Origin: Betaproteobacteria bacterium
GTDB taxonomy: Bacteria; Pseudomonadota; Gammaproteobacteria; Burkholderiales; Rhodocyclaceae
DNA length: 64,000 bases
Direction of reading: 5' to 3'
Assembly: GCA_016234745.1 (NCBI GenBank)
Contig: JACRAR010000043.1
Location: 1-64,000 of the forward strand
The stretch's first letter is position 1; each line of letters opens with the position of its first letter. A program made the translations under genes and the position numbers. Of the stretch, positions 1-7,891 are shown one piece after another. The notes beneath the pieces were generated by a model. That model was not told the origin of the DNA and ran no database searches. It saw only the letters and a program-made list of their open reading frames with translations.

Positions 1-37
1 CCCACTGGTCGTCTCGCAATTGCTTGCGTTCTTCCAT
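1..37 (-). CDS. Possible transposase, first 12 codons only
   Basis: A minus-strand ATG at 37-35 is preceded by a strong Shine-Dalgarno (AGGAGG, 44-49) and opens MEERKQLRDDQW before the window edge. The opening resembles the N-terminus of IS5-type transposases, which often start with a charged stretch and then L(T/S/R)D(D/E)(Q/E)W. Only 12 residues are visible, so the family call is inference. The strong ribosome-binding site makes it likely that some gene starts here. An IS element at this edge would fit the accessory character of the next kilobase. Confidence 0.35.
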   Translation of the reverse strand, partial: MEERKQLRDDQW

Positions 38-707
38 GCCTTCCTCCTGTCTTGTGACAAAAGGAAGCATCGCAGACTACCGATGCGTTAGATTCAGCGA
101 ACACTCGCATATTCATTCGTCAATTGTGAACAGAACCTAGTGTAGTGTTGCTTTACATAAGGGCACAAAGTGAGCATTGGATTGTTGCCCCAATTGCTGA
201 CATCCAGGGCAGAACAGATGACAGCGAGTAGCGGTGAAGGCCGACGAAAAGGCATCCTGTAGGAGTTCCTCGATGGGGCCAATCTAGCCGAACTAAGCGG
301 GTGCAATCGAAAGTGGCGGACGCCAAAGTAAAAACCATTCCATTGATCGGCATGGGTGGTTCGTCGCTGCCACAGTACCTGCATGCTCAGCCAAGGGTGG
401 CGGGTGGCCGCCGCAGCGAAGTCAAGGAGGAAAGCCGGGCACCGCCCGGCTCGGAGGACATGAGCAGCGGTGGCCTCTCGTCGTCCTTGGCGCGCTGATA
501 CGTCAAGCGCACCGGGGTTTTGACTTCTCGCCCACCACTTTCGATTGTGCCCGAACTAAGCTGGCTCTGGCTCTGGTGTGAGTTCTCGATTCGGCTCTAT
601 GTGCGCCGATTGCACCGGGGGCGAAGGAATGCCCCAGCCCTGCTGCGTTCTCCTGAACAACACTTTCAAAGGTGTCCATTATCTTGACATTGGGCTGTCC
701 GCAGCTG
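38..707. other. Non-coding stretch, nothing recognised
   Basis: About 670 bp between the possible transposase start and the brnT promoter. Short open frames on both strands show no start signal, no recognisable family and overlap one another. Parts may be remnants of mobile DNA, but no inverted repeats or target duplications could be identified. Confidence 0.5.
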
Positions 708-736
708 TTGACTATACGCATATCTATACATACACT
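708..736 (+). promoter_or_regulatory. Putative sigma-70 promoter of brnTA
   Basis: TTGACT (708-713) and TACACT (731-736) are separated by 17 bp. The predicted transcription start falls at about 742-744, on the first ATG of brnT at 743, and no Shine-Dalgarno precedes that ATG. The transcript may therefore be leaderless. BrnA-type antitoxins usually autorepress their operon, so this is also where an operator would be expected. The call rests on hexamer matching alone. Confidence 0.35.
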
Positions 737-742
737 CCAGTT

Positions 743-1018
743 ATGCGCTATACCCATGGCGCAAAGAAGCGGACTGCAAATCTGAAGAAGCACGGTTATG
801 ACTTCAAGGATGCGTCGCAGGTTATCGAAGGCCCCGATAAGGTGACCTTTGAGGATAAGCGCTTCGACTACGACGAGCAACGGTTCATCACTTTGGGAAT
901 GTTGCGCGGAGCCGTGGTGGTCATCGCCACTGCCGAAACGGAAGAAGATATTCGTGTAATTTCTATGCGAAAGGCAGAACAAAATGAAGAAAAAATCTAC
1001 TACGCGAACCTCGGATGA
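743..1018 (+). CDS. brnT: BrnT family toxin
   Basis: A 91-residue toxin of the BrnT family, RelE-fold ribonucleases that inhibit translation and are neutralised by BrnA. The N-terminal family signature is present: aromatic start, then K..TAN..KHGYDF with D/E-rich residues following (residues 1-25). So is the C-terminal core around residues 55-91, with RVISMRKA and EEKIYY. The frame is open back to 578, but homologues begin at the ATG used here and the upstream residues look random. It overlaps brnA by 35 bp, the toxin-first order normal for this system. Confidence 0.85.
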   Translation: MRYTHGAKKRTANLKKHGYDFKDASQVIEGPDKVTFEDKRFDYDEQRFITLGMLRGAVVVIATAETEEDIRVISMRKAEQNEEKIYYANLG

Positions 1019-1283
1019 CGATGCACCGATAACAAAAGGTGACATTGAGAGCGGCAAGCTGATTTTGCGTGCGCGAGTAGCGGGGCGCGTTGTACAACCC
1101 AAAAAACGGGTGACGCTCTACCTGGATGCAGCATTAGTCGATAGATTCAAGCGCATGGCAGGTGACCGCGGCTATCAGACGTTGATCAATGAGACGCTAA
1201 AGTCTTCTGTTCAACAAGCTGACATTGCTGAAACTTTACGGCAAGTCATCCGTGAGGAAATGCAGGGAAGAAAAGCCGCCTGA
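984..1283 (+). CDS. brnA: BrnA family antitoxin
   Basis: A 99-residue antitoxin partner of BrnT. The N-terminal half is charged and probably flexible, the part that would wrap the toxin. Residues about 45-75 (KKRVTLYLDAALVDRFK...GYQTLINETLK) match the ribbon-helix-helix DNA-binding fold of BrnA/DUF4415 proteins, with the beta strand VTLYLD and two helices. A short C-terminal helix follows. It is translationally coupled to brnT by the 35-bp overlap. It should bind the toxin and repress the shared promoter. Both genes look intact. Confidence 0.85.
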   Translation: MKKKSTTRTSDDDAPITKGDIESGKLILRARVAGRVVQPKKRVTLYLDAALVDRFKRMAGDRGYQTLINETLKSSVQQADIAETLRQVIREEMQGRKAA

Positions 1284-1473
1284 CGACAGGCATCCTTATT
1301 CTTGGCATTTGGCTGAAATTCTTTCCCGGTTGCGCCAGCCGCCGGCACCTGATCCGAAATCCTGATCGAGGGTATCAAGGCCATACTGGGTCTATAACTG
1401 CGCCTGTGACCGACCCACGCTCCTCCTTGCTTCGCATACAATGCGCAGTCTTCGTTCTTCGCAGGAGTTCCGT

Positions 1474-2166
1474 TTGAGCTATGCATTTCCACCGTTTCAG
1501 GCTGCGGTGCCAATTGCCGGCAGCGAGGAGCTGTTTCCAGTCAGGCGCGTTTACTGCGTCGGCCGCAATTTCGCCGAACATGCCCGGGAGATGGGTTCTG
1601 ACGGCCGCGAACTGCCTTTCTTTTTCTGCAAACCCGCGGATGCGATCGTTCCGGTTGCGCCCGGAACGACCGGTCGGATCGCCTACCCTCCCAAAACCGA
1701 CAACCTGCACCACGAAATCGAACTGGTGGCAGCCATCGGGAAAGGCGGCAGCAACATCCCGGTCGATCAGGCCGGCGCACACATTTTCGGTTATGCCGTC
1801 GGTCTCGACATGACACGGCGCGACCTGCAGTTTGCCCTGCGCGACAAGGGCAGGCCATGGGAGCTCGGCAAGGCTTTCGACCAGTCGGCACCGCTGTCCC
1901 CGATCCATCCGCTCAGCGAAACCGGAGTCATCGATCATGGCGCCATCTGGCTCAAGGTCAACGGCCAGGAGAAGCAACGCAGCGATATTTCGAACCTGAT
2001 CTGGTCAGTTGCCGAAGTCATCAGCAATCTCTCCGAGTATTTCACGTTGGCGCCGGGCGACCTGATCTTCACCGGCACACCCGCCGGTGTCAGCAAAGTG
2101 ATCCAGGGCGATACGCTGACCGGCGGCGTCGATGGCCTCGATGAAATCAGCATCACCCTGGTTTAG
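1474..2166 (+). CDS. Fumarylacetoacetate hydrolase family protein
   Basis: A 230-residue metal-dependent C-C hydrolase or hydratase of the FAH superfamily, the group that includes fumarylpyruvate hydrolases and 2-oxo-acid decarboxylases of aromatic catabolism. The fold signature FPVRRVYCVGRN is at residues 21-32. Metal-ligand residues are visible as E81, E83 (HHEIEL) and D112 (VGLDMTRRDLQ), and FTGTP lies near the C-terminus. I chose the TTG at 1474 because AGGAG lies 6 bp upstream and family members start with a similar (S/N)Y.F.PP sequence. An in-frame ATG at 1441 lacks a ribosome-binding site. The substrate is not determined; the thioesterase downstream hints at acyl or aromatic acid metabolism. 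Confidence 0.85.
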   Translation: MSYAFPPFQAAVPIAGSEELFPVRRVYCVGRNFAEHAREMGSDGRELPFFFCKPADAIVPVAPGTTGRIAYPPKTDNLHHEIELVAAIGKGGSNIPVDQAGAHIFGYAVGLDMTRRDLQFALRDKGRPWELGKAFDQSAPLSPIHPLSETGVIDHGAIWLKVNGQEKQRSDISNLIWSVAEVISNLSEYFTLAPGDLIFTGTPAGVSKVIQGDTLTGGVDGLDEISITLV

Positions 2167-2198
2167 GCATTCAATTTCACCTCGGACAATTTGAACCA

Positions 2199-2615
2199 AT
2201 GGCCACACTGATCAACCGCATGCCTTTCCAGATCGAGTGGGGCAAATGCGATCCGGCGGGCATTACCTTCTATCCCAATTATTTCGCCTGGTTCGACGCC
2301 AGCACCTGGCAGTTGTTCGAACTGGCCGGCTACCCACCCAAAGATCTGATCGCCCAGGACGGCATCTACATACCGATCGTCGATGCGCATGGACACTTCG
2401 TGTGCCCCGGAAATCTCGGCGACGACCTCGTCATGGAAAGCCATGTCGCCGAATGGCGCGAGCGGTTCTTTCTGGTCAAGCACCGCGCCCTGCTGGGCGA
2501 GGAACTGATCCTCGAAGGCGAGGAATTGCGCGCCTGGGTCATCAAGCGCCCCGAAGACCCGCGCCGCTTCCGCACTCAGCCTATCCCCGCCGCAGTCAAA
2601 CAGGCTTTTGGCTGA
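2199..2615 (+). CDS. Acyl-CoA thioesterase, 4-hydroxybenzoyl-CoA thioesterase family
   Basis: A 138-residue single hotdog-fold protein. The family active-site signature WGKCDPAGITFYPNYFAWFD is at residues 14-33, with D18 as the expected catalytic aspartate. Homologues hydrolyse 4-hydroxybenzoyl-CoA or short aromatic and aliphatic acyl-CoAs in the cytoplasm. It follows the FAH-family gene by 32 bp in the same direction, so co-transcription is likely. Substrate assignment within the family cannot be made from sequence alone. Its length is typical and nothing looks damaged. Confidence 0.85.
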   Translation: MATLINRMPFQIEWGKCDPAGITFYPNYFAWFDASTWQLFELAGYPPKDLIAQDGIYIPIVDAHGHFVCPGNLGDDLVMESHVAEWRERFFLVKHRALLGEELILEGEELRAWVIKRPEDPRRFRTQPIPAAVKQAFG

Positions 2616-2620
2616 GACCG

Positions 2621-2660
2621 GGACAGCCCGGGGCAGCCCGGGGCAACCCGAGGCAACTGA
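2621..2660. repeat. Four imperfect 10-bp tandem repeats
   Basis: Directly after the thioesterase stop, the units GGACAGCCCG, GGGCAGCCCG, GGGCAACCCG and AGGCAACTGA run head to tail, differing by one to four positions. The array lies in the 174-bp gap before ctaB. It may be variable in copy number; no function is evident. Confidence 0.7.
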
Positions 2661-2789
2661 GCCGGTTCGGAAATCGCGCCTGACCTGATATCATGCGGCA
2701 TGGTCGGTCAAGGTGCCCCGTCGGGCGAAACCCGGGCCATGACTCCGACAACGACAACTTAGCCCAAGCATCAACGAAGGAAGACCGGC

Positions 2790-3701
2790 ATGGGTTCGAC
2801 CCAGCGCACCCTCTCCCCGTCTCATGACACTGCGACACCTCGCGCACGCGTCCGCATCCTGCTGGGGCTGTTCAAGTTGCGCATTGCGTTTTTCATCATG
2901 ATCACGGCACTCGCCGGCTATGCCATCACGCCCGGCCAGTCACTGACTGTGTGGCAATTCGTGGTGCTCTCCTTGTCGGTACTGATCTCTTCGGCGAGTT
3001 CGGGCGCCTTCAACCAGTATTTCGAATACGAGACGGATCGCTTGATGCTGCGTACCCGCAATCGCGCTTTTCCAAGCGGGACGCTACGTCATTCACCGGC
3101 TTGGCTGGTGCTGATCGGGCTGTTGCTGTTTGGTGCGGTAGCCGCTGCCTGGCATGTCTTGAATCCCCTGGCGGCTTTCTTCGTCTTTCTCGGCGCATTC
3201 TTTTACGCCGTGGTTTATACCGTTTGGTTGAAACGGCGCAGTTGGCTCAATATCGTGATCGGCGGCTTGGCGGGCAGCTTCGCGGTGCTGGCTGGCGCTG
3301 CCGCGGCCAGCCCGACTCCGGGCATACAACCCTTGCTGCTGGCGGTGGTGCTGTTCCTGTGGACGCCTCCGCATTTCTGGAGCCTGGCCATCGCCAATCA
3401 CGCCGACTACAGTGCGGCAAATATTCCCATGCTGCCGGTGGTGGTCGGTGATGCGCGTGCCGCGCAAATCGTCTTCGCCAGCACGCTGGCCCTGGTCGGC
3501 GTATCGTTGTTGCCGCTGTTTTTCGGGGCAGGATGGATCTACTTCCTTGGCGCGTTCAGCGGCGGCGGATATTTCATCTTGCGCAGTTGGCAACTGGCAC
3601 GCCAACCTGGCAGAGAAACCGCCATGGCATCTTTTTTTGCCTCCTTCCTGCAGTTGGGATTGTTGCTCGCAGCGGTAACCGCTGACGTCCTGATTCGCTG
3701 A
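2790..3701 (+). CDS. ctaB: Protoheme IX farnesyltransferase (heme o synthase)
   Basis: A 303-residue UbiA-superfamily prenyltransferase that farnesylates heme b to heme o for terminal oxidases in the inner membrane. Eight to nine hydrophobic segments are visible. The first polyprenyl-diphosphate site is at residues 75-96 (N75, E79, D83, then RTRNRAFPSG); this NxxxE variant of the aspartate-rich motif is common in CtaB. The second conserved loop has YTVWLKRRSWLNIVIGG. AAGGAAG precedes the ATG. No cytochrome oxidase subunit genes are nearby, unlike the usual cox cluster location, so the specific product is inferred from the family. Another UbiA activity is less likely. Confidence 0.85.
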   Translation: MGSTQRTLSPSHDTATPRARVRILLGLFKLRIAFFIMITALAGYAITPGQSLTVWQFVVLSLSVLISSASSGAFNQYFEYETDRLMLRTRNRAFPSGTLRHSPAWLVLIGLLLFGAVAAAWHVLNPLAAFFVFLGAFFYAVVYTVWLKRRSWLNIVIGGLAGSFAVLAGAAAASPTPGIQPLLLAVVLFLWTPPHFWSLAIANHADYSAANIPMLPVVVGDARAAQIVFASTLALVGVSLLPLFFGAGWIYFLGAFSGGGYFILRSWQLARQPGRETAMASFFASFLQLGLLLAAVTADVLIR

Positions 3702-3730
3702 GACAACCGGGAAACCAGCATAGCCGCGAC

Positions 3731-4231
3731 ATGATCAGAGAAAGCAGAAATTTTTGGCTCGTCATTGCCGCGGCACTGCTGCTTTGCCTGGGAGTTCTGT
3801 TCTTTGCAATGGGCGAATCAACTACCCAGTCCGGCAGAGTGATCCTCCGACCAGGATCAACCCTGCCGGCCTCTCCCCGGCAGGAGAGCGCAGCGCCGGT
3901 GAGCAGCAGCACGGAGGTCCAGCGCATGATCAACAGCGGCCAGTTCGCCCCGCCGCCGGGCAATCCCGACAAAATGTATTCAATCGCCAGTCCGTTCTCG
4001 GCATCCACGTCAGCCGCATCCGGCGCTCCCGACAAAAGCCAGGGCCATTCAGGCGCCCAGTCCGGTATCGCGATGCTCGGGGCCAACACGTGGAGCAACC
4101 CACCCGCTCAGGATGTCAGGAAGAATCCTTCAGCCATTGCAGAGGTCAAACCGCACACGGCCCAGGCGCAAACACAGTCAATTGAATTCGAAACACCACC
4201 CGGCATCGGTTCCTCCAAGGGTGGCCAGTAA
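3731..4231 (+). CDS. Membrane-anchored protein of unknown function
   Basis: A 166-residue protein not recognised as any family. A hydrophobic segment at residues 9-28 (WLVIAAALLLCLGVLFFAMG) follows a short charged start and should act as an uncleaved anchor or signal peptide. The remainder is rich in Ser, Pro, Ala and Gln and probably disordered outside the cytoplasm. It lies 29 bp after ctaB and 14 bp before the sensor gene, so the three may share a transcript. Confidence 0.6.
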   Translation: MIRESRNFWLVIAAALLLCLGVLFFAMGESTTQSGRVILRPGSTLPASPRQESAAPVSSSTEVQRMINSGQFAPPPGNPDKMYSIASPFSASTSAASGAPDKSQGHSGAQSGIAMLGANTWSNPPAQDVRKNPSAIAEVKPHTAQAQTQSIEFETPPGIGSSKGGQ

Positions 4232-4245
4232 GGTAGCCACTAAGC

Positions 4246-5529
4246 ATGCAAAATAGCTCTCCGCAACGGCAGGCCGAGAACTCGAAATATTCCGGGATGG
4301 TGCGAACCTATTACATGGTCCGCAGCGTTTCGTTCGCCGCCTTGTTTGTCATAATTGGCCTGCACATCGAAGGGCACGGCCACAGCTTGCCTTCCTGGGG
4401 AATGCTTGCGCTGCAATGTCTGGTTTACCCCCACTTGGTTTATTACCGCTCCCGCACTGCAGAGGATCCGCTGCGCGCCGAGTTGTCGAGCGCGCTGCTG
4501 GACTCGCTGCTCGTCGGCATCTGGTCGGCAGCACTGGGCTTCCCGACCTGGATTGCGTTCACCCTGTTCATTGGCACGGCGCTCAACAATGTCATGAATC
4601 GTGGCTGGCGAGGTGCCTTGATGGCGCTGGGCGCATACTGCGCCGGAGCAGTGGGCTGGATCGTGATCGGCGGTTTCCATGCTTCCCCCGAAACCGACCC
4701 GAGCGTCACGAGTTTGTGCCTGATCGGGCTGGCGGTGTATGTGCTCGGTCTCGGCAACATCGTTTTTGCCCAGAACAGCAAACTGCGAGCAACCCGTGCC
4801 GCCCTGCGCAAAAGCGAAGAGGACTACCGTCTGATCACCGAGAATGCCGGCGATCTCATCGCCATGCTCGATGCCGATGGCCGTTGGGTCTACACCAGCC
4901 CGTCCTATCGCCGCCTGCTCAGTGAAGAGGCCCTGCAGGGCGGATTGAGCGCTCTCATCTCGGTGCATCCCGAAGACCGCGACCGGGTCCGCAGTCAATT
5001 GCTCAAGGCGGTCGAAAGCGGCGATTCTCAGGAATTCCTCTATCGCCTGATCGGCGCCGACGGCAGTGCCAACGAATTCCAGGCGACGGTCAATGCCTTC
5101 GAGCAGGGCGGCGTGCGCAAGGCGGTGATGGTCTCGATCGACATCACCGAGTTGCGCGAGCGCGACAAGACGCTGGCGGTGCAGGCGCATGCCTTCGAGA
5201 ACATGGCCGAGGGAATGATGATCGCAGCCGCGGACGGCATCATTCTTTCAGTCAACCGGGCTTTCACGACAGTGACGGGCTACAGCAAGGAAGACGTTCT
5301 GGGCAAGCCGGAAGATGAGTTCCGCACGGCGATGCAGCCGCCGAAGTTCTACGAGGACATCCGCGCGGCGCTCAAGCAGCGCGGCTACTGGGCCGGAACC
5401 ACCTGGTGCCGACGCAAGGACCAGCAACTGCAGCGCGAACGCCGCAGCATCTCGGCGATCCGCGACGAGTCCGGCCGCATTACCCATATCATTCACTTTT
5501 TCGCCATCGCCAACGATGCGACAAGCTGA
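4246..5529 (+). CDS. MASE2-PAS-PAS membrane sensor without output domain
   Basis: A 427-residue protein. Residues about 15-185 form a multi-span region resembling MASE2, a membrane sensor domain normally fused to GGDEF or adenylate cyclase modules. Two PAS domains follow, at about 190-305 (SEEDYRLITENAGDLIAMLDADGR opening) and 310-425 (AFENMAEGMMIAAADG opening, with TGYSKEDVLG). The protein stops just after the second PAS fold (HIIHFFAIAN). The next gene starts 61 bp later, leaving no room for a catalytic domain in any frame. It could act by protein-protein contact or be a shortened diguanylate cyclase. Domain calls are by pattern. Confidence 0.75.
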   Translation: MQNSSPQRQAENSKYSGMVRTYYMVRSVSFAALFVIIGLHIEGHGHSLPSWGMLALQCLVYPHLVYYRSRTAEDPLRAELSSALLDSLLVGIWSAALGFPTWIAFTLFIGTALNNVMNRGWRGALMALGAYCAGAVGWIVIGGFHASPETDPSVTSLCLIGLAVYVLGLGNIVFAQNSKLRATRAALRKSEEDYRLITENAGDLIAMLDADGRWVYTSPSYRRLLSEEALQGGLSALISVHPEDRDRVRSQLLKAVESGDSQEFLYRLIGADGSANEFQATVNAFEQGGVRKAVMVSIDITELRERDKTLAVQAHAFENMAEGMMIAAADGIILSVNRAFTTVTGYSKEDVLGKPEDEFRTAMQPPKFYEDIRAALKQRGYWAGTTWCRRKDQQLQRERRSISAIRDESGRITHIIHFFAIANDATS

Positions 5530-5590
5530 AATGGGGCGCGCGGTAGCATGGTAAACTGACCGGAAATCCCGATCAGACCTCGCCCCGTCA

Positions 5591-6676
5591 ATGTCCGGCA
5601 ACACTCTCGGCACTCTCTTCTGCGTCACCTCTTTCGGCGAATCCCATGGTCCGGCCATCGGCTGTGTGGTCGATGGCTGTCCGCCGGGGCTGGAACTCGA
5701 CGCGGCCGACATCCAGGTTGAACTGGACCGGCGCAAGCCGGGCACTTCGCGCCATGTAACGCAGCGCCGCGAACCCGATGCCGTGGAAATACTCTCGGGC
5801 GTTTTCGAAGGCAGGACCACCGGCACGCCGATCGCCCTGCTGATTCGCAACCAGGATCAGCGCAGCAAGGATTACGAGAGCATCCACCAGTCTTTTCGAC
5901 CCGGTCATGCCGATTACACCTACTGGCAGAAGTATGGCATCCGCGATCATCGCGGCGGCGGCCGGGCGTCGGCACGCGAAACTGCGGTGCGCGTCGCCGC
6001 CGGCGCTGTAGCCAGGAAATGGCTGCTCAGCCGCTATGGCATTATCATTCGCGGCTGCATGACCCAGCTGGGCGCAATTCAGATTCCGATCAAAGACTGG
6101 AGTGCGGTCAATGTCAATCCGTTCTTCGCCGCCGATGCCGACAGCGTGCCGCAGCTCGAACAAGCCATGGACGCCTTGCGCAAATCAGGCGATTCGGTCG
6201 GCGCAAAAATCACCGTGGTCGCACAAAACGTGCCGCCCGGCTGGGGTGAACCGGTGTATGGCCGGCTCGATGCCGACATCGCCTCGGCCATGATGGGCAT
6301 CAACGCGGTCAAGGGCGTCGAGATCGGCGCCGGCTTCGCCTGCATTGCCCAGAAAGGCAGCGAACACGGCGACGAGATGACGCCGCAGGGCTTCCTCAGC
6401 AATCACGCCGGCGGCATCCTCGGCGGCATTTCCAGCGGCCAGGAGATCCTGGTCAACCTTGCCCTCAAGCCGACCTCGAGCATCCGCCTGCCGCGCCGCA
6501 CGATCAACCTGCAGGGCGAGGCAACCATCATCGAAACTCAAGGCCGCCACGATCCCTGCGTCGGCATCCGCGCCACGCCGATCGCCGAGGCGATGCTGGC
6601 ATTGGTGCTGATCGACCATGCCCTGCGCCATCGCGCCCAGTGCGCCGACGTGATCTGCCCGACGCCGAAAATTTGA
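5591..6676 (+). CDS. aroC: Chorismate synthase
   Basis: A 361-residue enzyme that converts 5-enolpyruvylshikimate-3-phosphate to chorismate using reduced FMN, the last step of the shikimate pathway. Hallmarks are the start [19 protein letters not shown], the R-rich FMN/substrate region [29 protein letters not shown] (residues about 100-130) and [15 protein letters not shown] near the end. Its length matches the family. The ATG is fixed by this conserved start. Its 3' end overlaps the next gene. Chorismate feeds the trpFBA genes further downstream. Confidence 0.97.
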   Translation: MSGNTLGTLFCVTSFGESHGPAIGCVVDGCPPGLELDAADIQVELDRRKPGTSRHVTQRREPDAVEILSGVFEGRTTGTPIALLIRNQDQRSKDYESIHQSFRPGHADYTYWQKYGIRDHRGGGRASARETAVRVAAGAVARKWLLSRYGIIIRGCMTQLGAIQIPIKDWSAVNVNPFFAADADSVPQLEQAMDALRKSGDSVGAKITVVAQNVPPGWGEPVYGRLDADIASAMMGINAVKGVEIGAGFACIAQKGSEHGDEMTPQGFLSNHAGGILGGISSGQEILVNLALKPTSSIRLPRRTINLQGEATIIETQGRHDPCVGIRATPIAEAMLALVLIDHALRHRAQCADVICPTPKI

Positions 6677-7839
6677 AGCGCGGCGTTCCCGGGCGCACGG
6701 TGCTCCCCTACTGGCGCCTGTCGTTCTGGTATTTCAGCTACTTCGCCTTCATCGGCGCCTTCTCGCCCTATTTCAGCCTGTACCTGCAACACCTGGGTCA
6801 TTCCGCCTGGGACATCAGCATCCTGCTGTCCCTGATGCAGGTGATGCGTCTGGCCGCACCCAACCTCTGGGGCTGGCTGGCCGACCGTTACGGCAGCAAG
6901 ACACGAATGGTGTGTGGCAGTGCGGCTTGCAGCCTGGTTGCCTTTTGCGGCTTGTGGCTCACCACCAGTTTCGCCGGACTGTTCGTCGCAATAGCGCTGC
7001 TGGCTTTCTTCTGGAGCGCCGCACTGCCGCTGGTCGAGGCCCTGACGCTCAGACACTTGCAACATCAGGCCGAACGGTACAGCAGCATCCGTCTCTGGGG
7101 TTCGGTCGGCTTCATCGTCGCAGTCACGGGCGGTGGGATCATGCTGGACAGATTGCCGATGGAGAGCCTGCTCTGGCTGTCTACGCTGCTGCTCGCCGGG
7201 ATTCTGGTCTCTGCTTTGATAGTGCCCGAAGCAGCGCCAGAATCTGTTCCAACCCCGGCTTCCCCGCTCGGCGCAGCCTTGCGCCAACCCAAGGTATTGA
7301 CGCTGCTGGCAGCCAGTTTCCTGATGTCGGCCGCGCATGGGCCACTGTATGTCTTCTATTCCATCCACCTGGTCGCGAACGACTACGGCAAAACCCTGGT
7401 CGGGGAACTCTGGGCAATCAGCGTCGTCGCGGAGATTCTGGTATTTCTGTGGATGCCGCGCCTGCTTCAGCGTCATGCCCTGCGTTCTATCCTGCTGGCT
7501 TGCTTCGCCTGCGCGGTCGTACGCTTTCTTTTGATCGGCTGGGGTGTCCAGTCGCTGGCTGCGATCCTGCTGGCGCAATTGCTGCATGGCGCTACCTTTG
7601 GCGCTTATCACGCCGCGGTCATCGCGACCCTGCACCGCTGGTTTCCCGATCGCCAGCAAGCCCGCGCCCAGGCCCTCTACGGCAGCGTTTCCTTTGGCGC
7701 CGGGGGAATGCTGGGCAGCCTGCTCAGCGGCTGGACCTGGGGCATCTACGGCGCCGGGTGGACCTACAGCATCGCGGCATTGTTTGCCCTGGCCGGTGGG
7801 CTGCTGGTGAAACACAGCATGACCGAGGAACGGTCCTGA
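6640..7839 (+). CDS. MFS transporter, phenylpropionate/nucleoside-permease-like group
   Basis: A 399-residue inner-membrane protein with about 12 hydrophobic segments in two halves. The conserved loop between TM2 and TM3 reads [12 protein letters not shown]. The opening [26 protein letters not shown] resembles the PPP family (HcaT-like, MFS_1-like). Translation probably starts either at the ATG at 6640, overlapping aroC by 37 bp, or at TTG 6673, which overlaps the aroC stop by 4 bp. The hydrophobic part begins after both. The substrate is unknown. Confidence 0.8.
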   Translation: MRRRDLPDAENLKRGVPGRTVLPYWRLSFWYFSYFAFIGAFSPYFSLYLQHLGHSAWDISILLSLMQVMRLAAPNLWGWLADRYGSKTRMVCGSAACSLVAFCGLWLTTSFAGLFVAIALLAFFWSAALPLVEALTLRHLQHQAERYSSIRLWGSVGFIVAVTGGGIMLDRLPMESLLWLSTLLLAGILVSALIVPEAAPESVPTPASPLGAALRQPKVLTLLAASFLMSAAHGPLYVFYSIHLVANDYGKTLVGELWAISVVAEILVFLWMPRLLQRHALRSILLACFACAVVRFLLIGWGVQSLAAILLAQLLHGATFGAYHAAVIATLHRWFPDRQQARAQALYGSVSFGAGGMLGSLLSGWTWGIYGAGWTYSIAALFALAGGLLVKHSMTEERS

Positions 7840-7891
7840 GTCCCGTTCTTGCTGCGCAAAGCAGGCCAATAGTGGATAATCCACAGGAATC

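Noticed and set aside
301-498. Plus-strand open frame of 65 codons
   Set aside because: No ribosome-binding site, no recognisable family, and it overlaps an equally plausible minus-strand frame; treated as non-coding.
503-1102. 199-codon minus-strand open frame opposite brnT
   Set aside because: Antisense to a clear toxin gene with family motifs; composition is that of a mirror frame.
5530-5590. Frameshifted GGDEF domain after the PAS protein
   Set aside because: Only 61 bp separate it from aroC and no frame encodes GGDEF-like residues.
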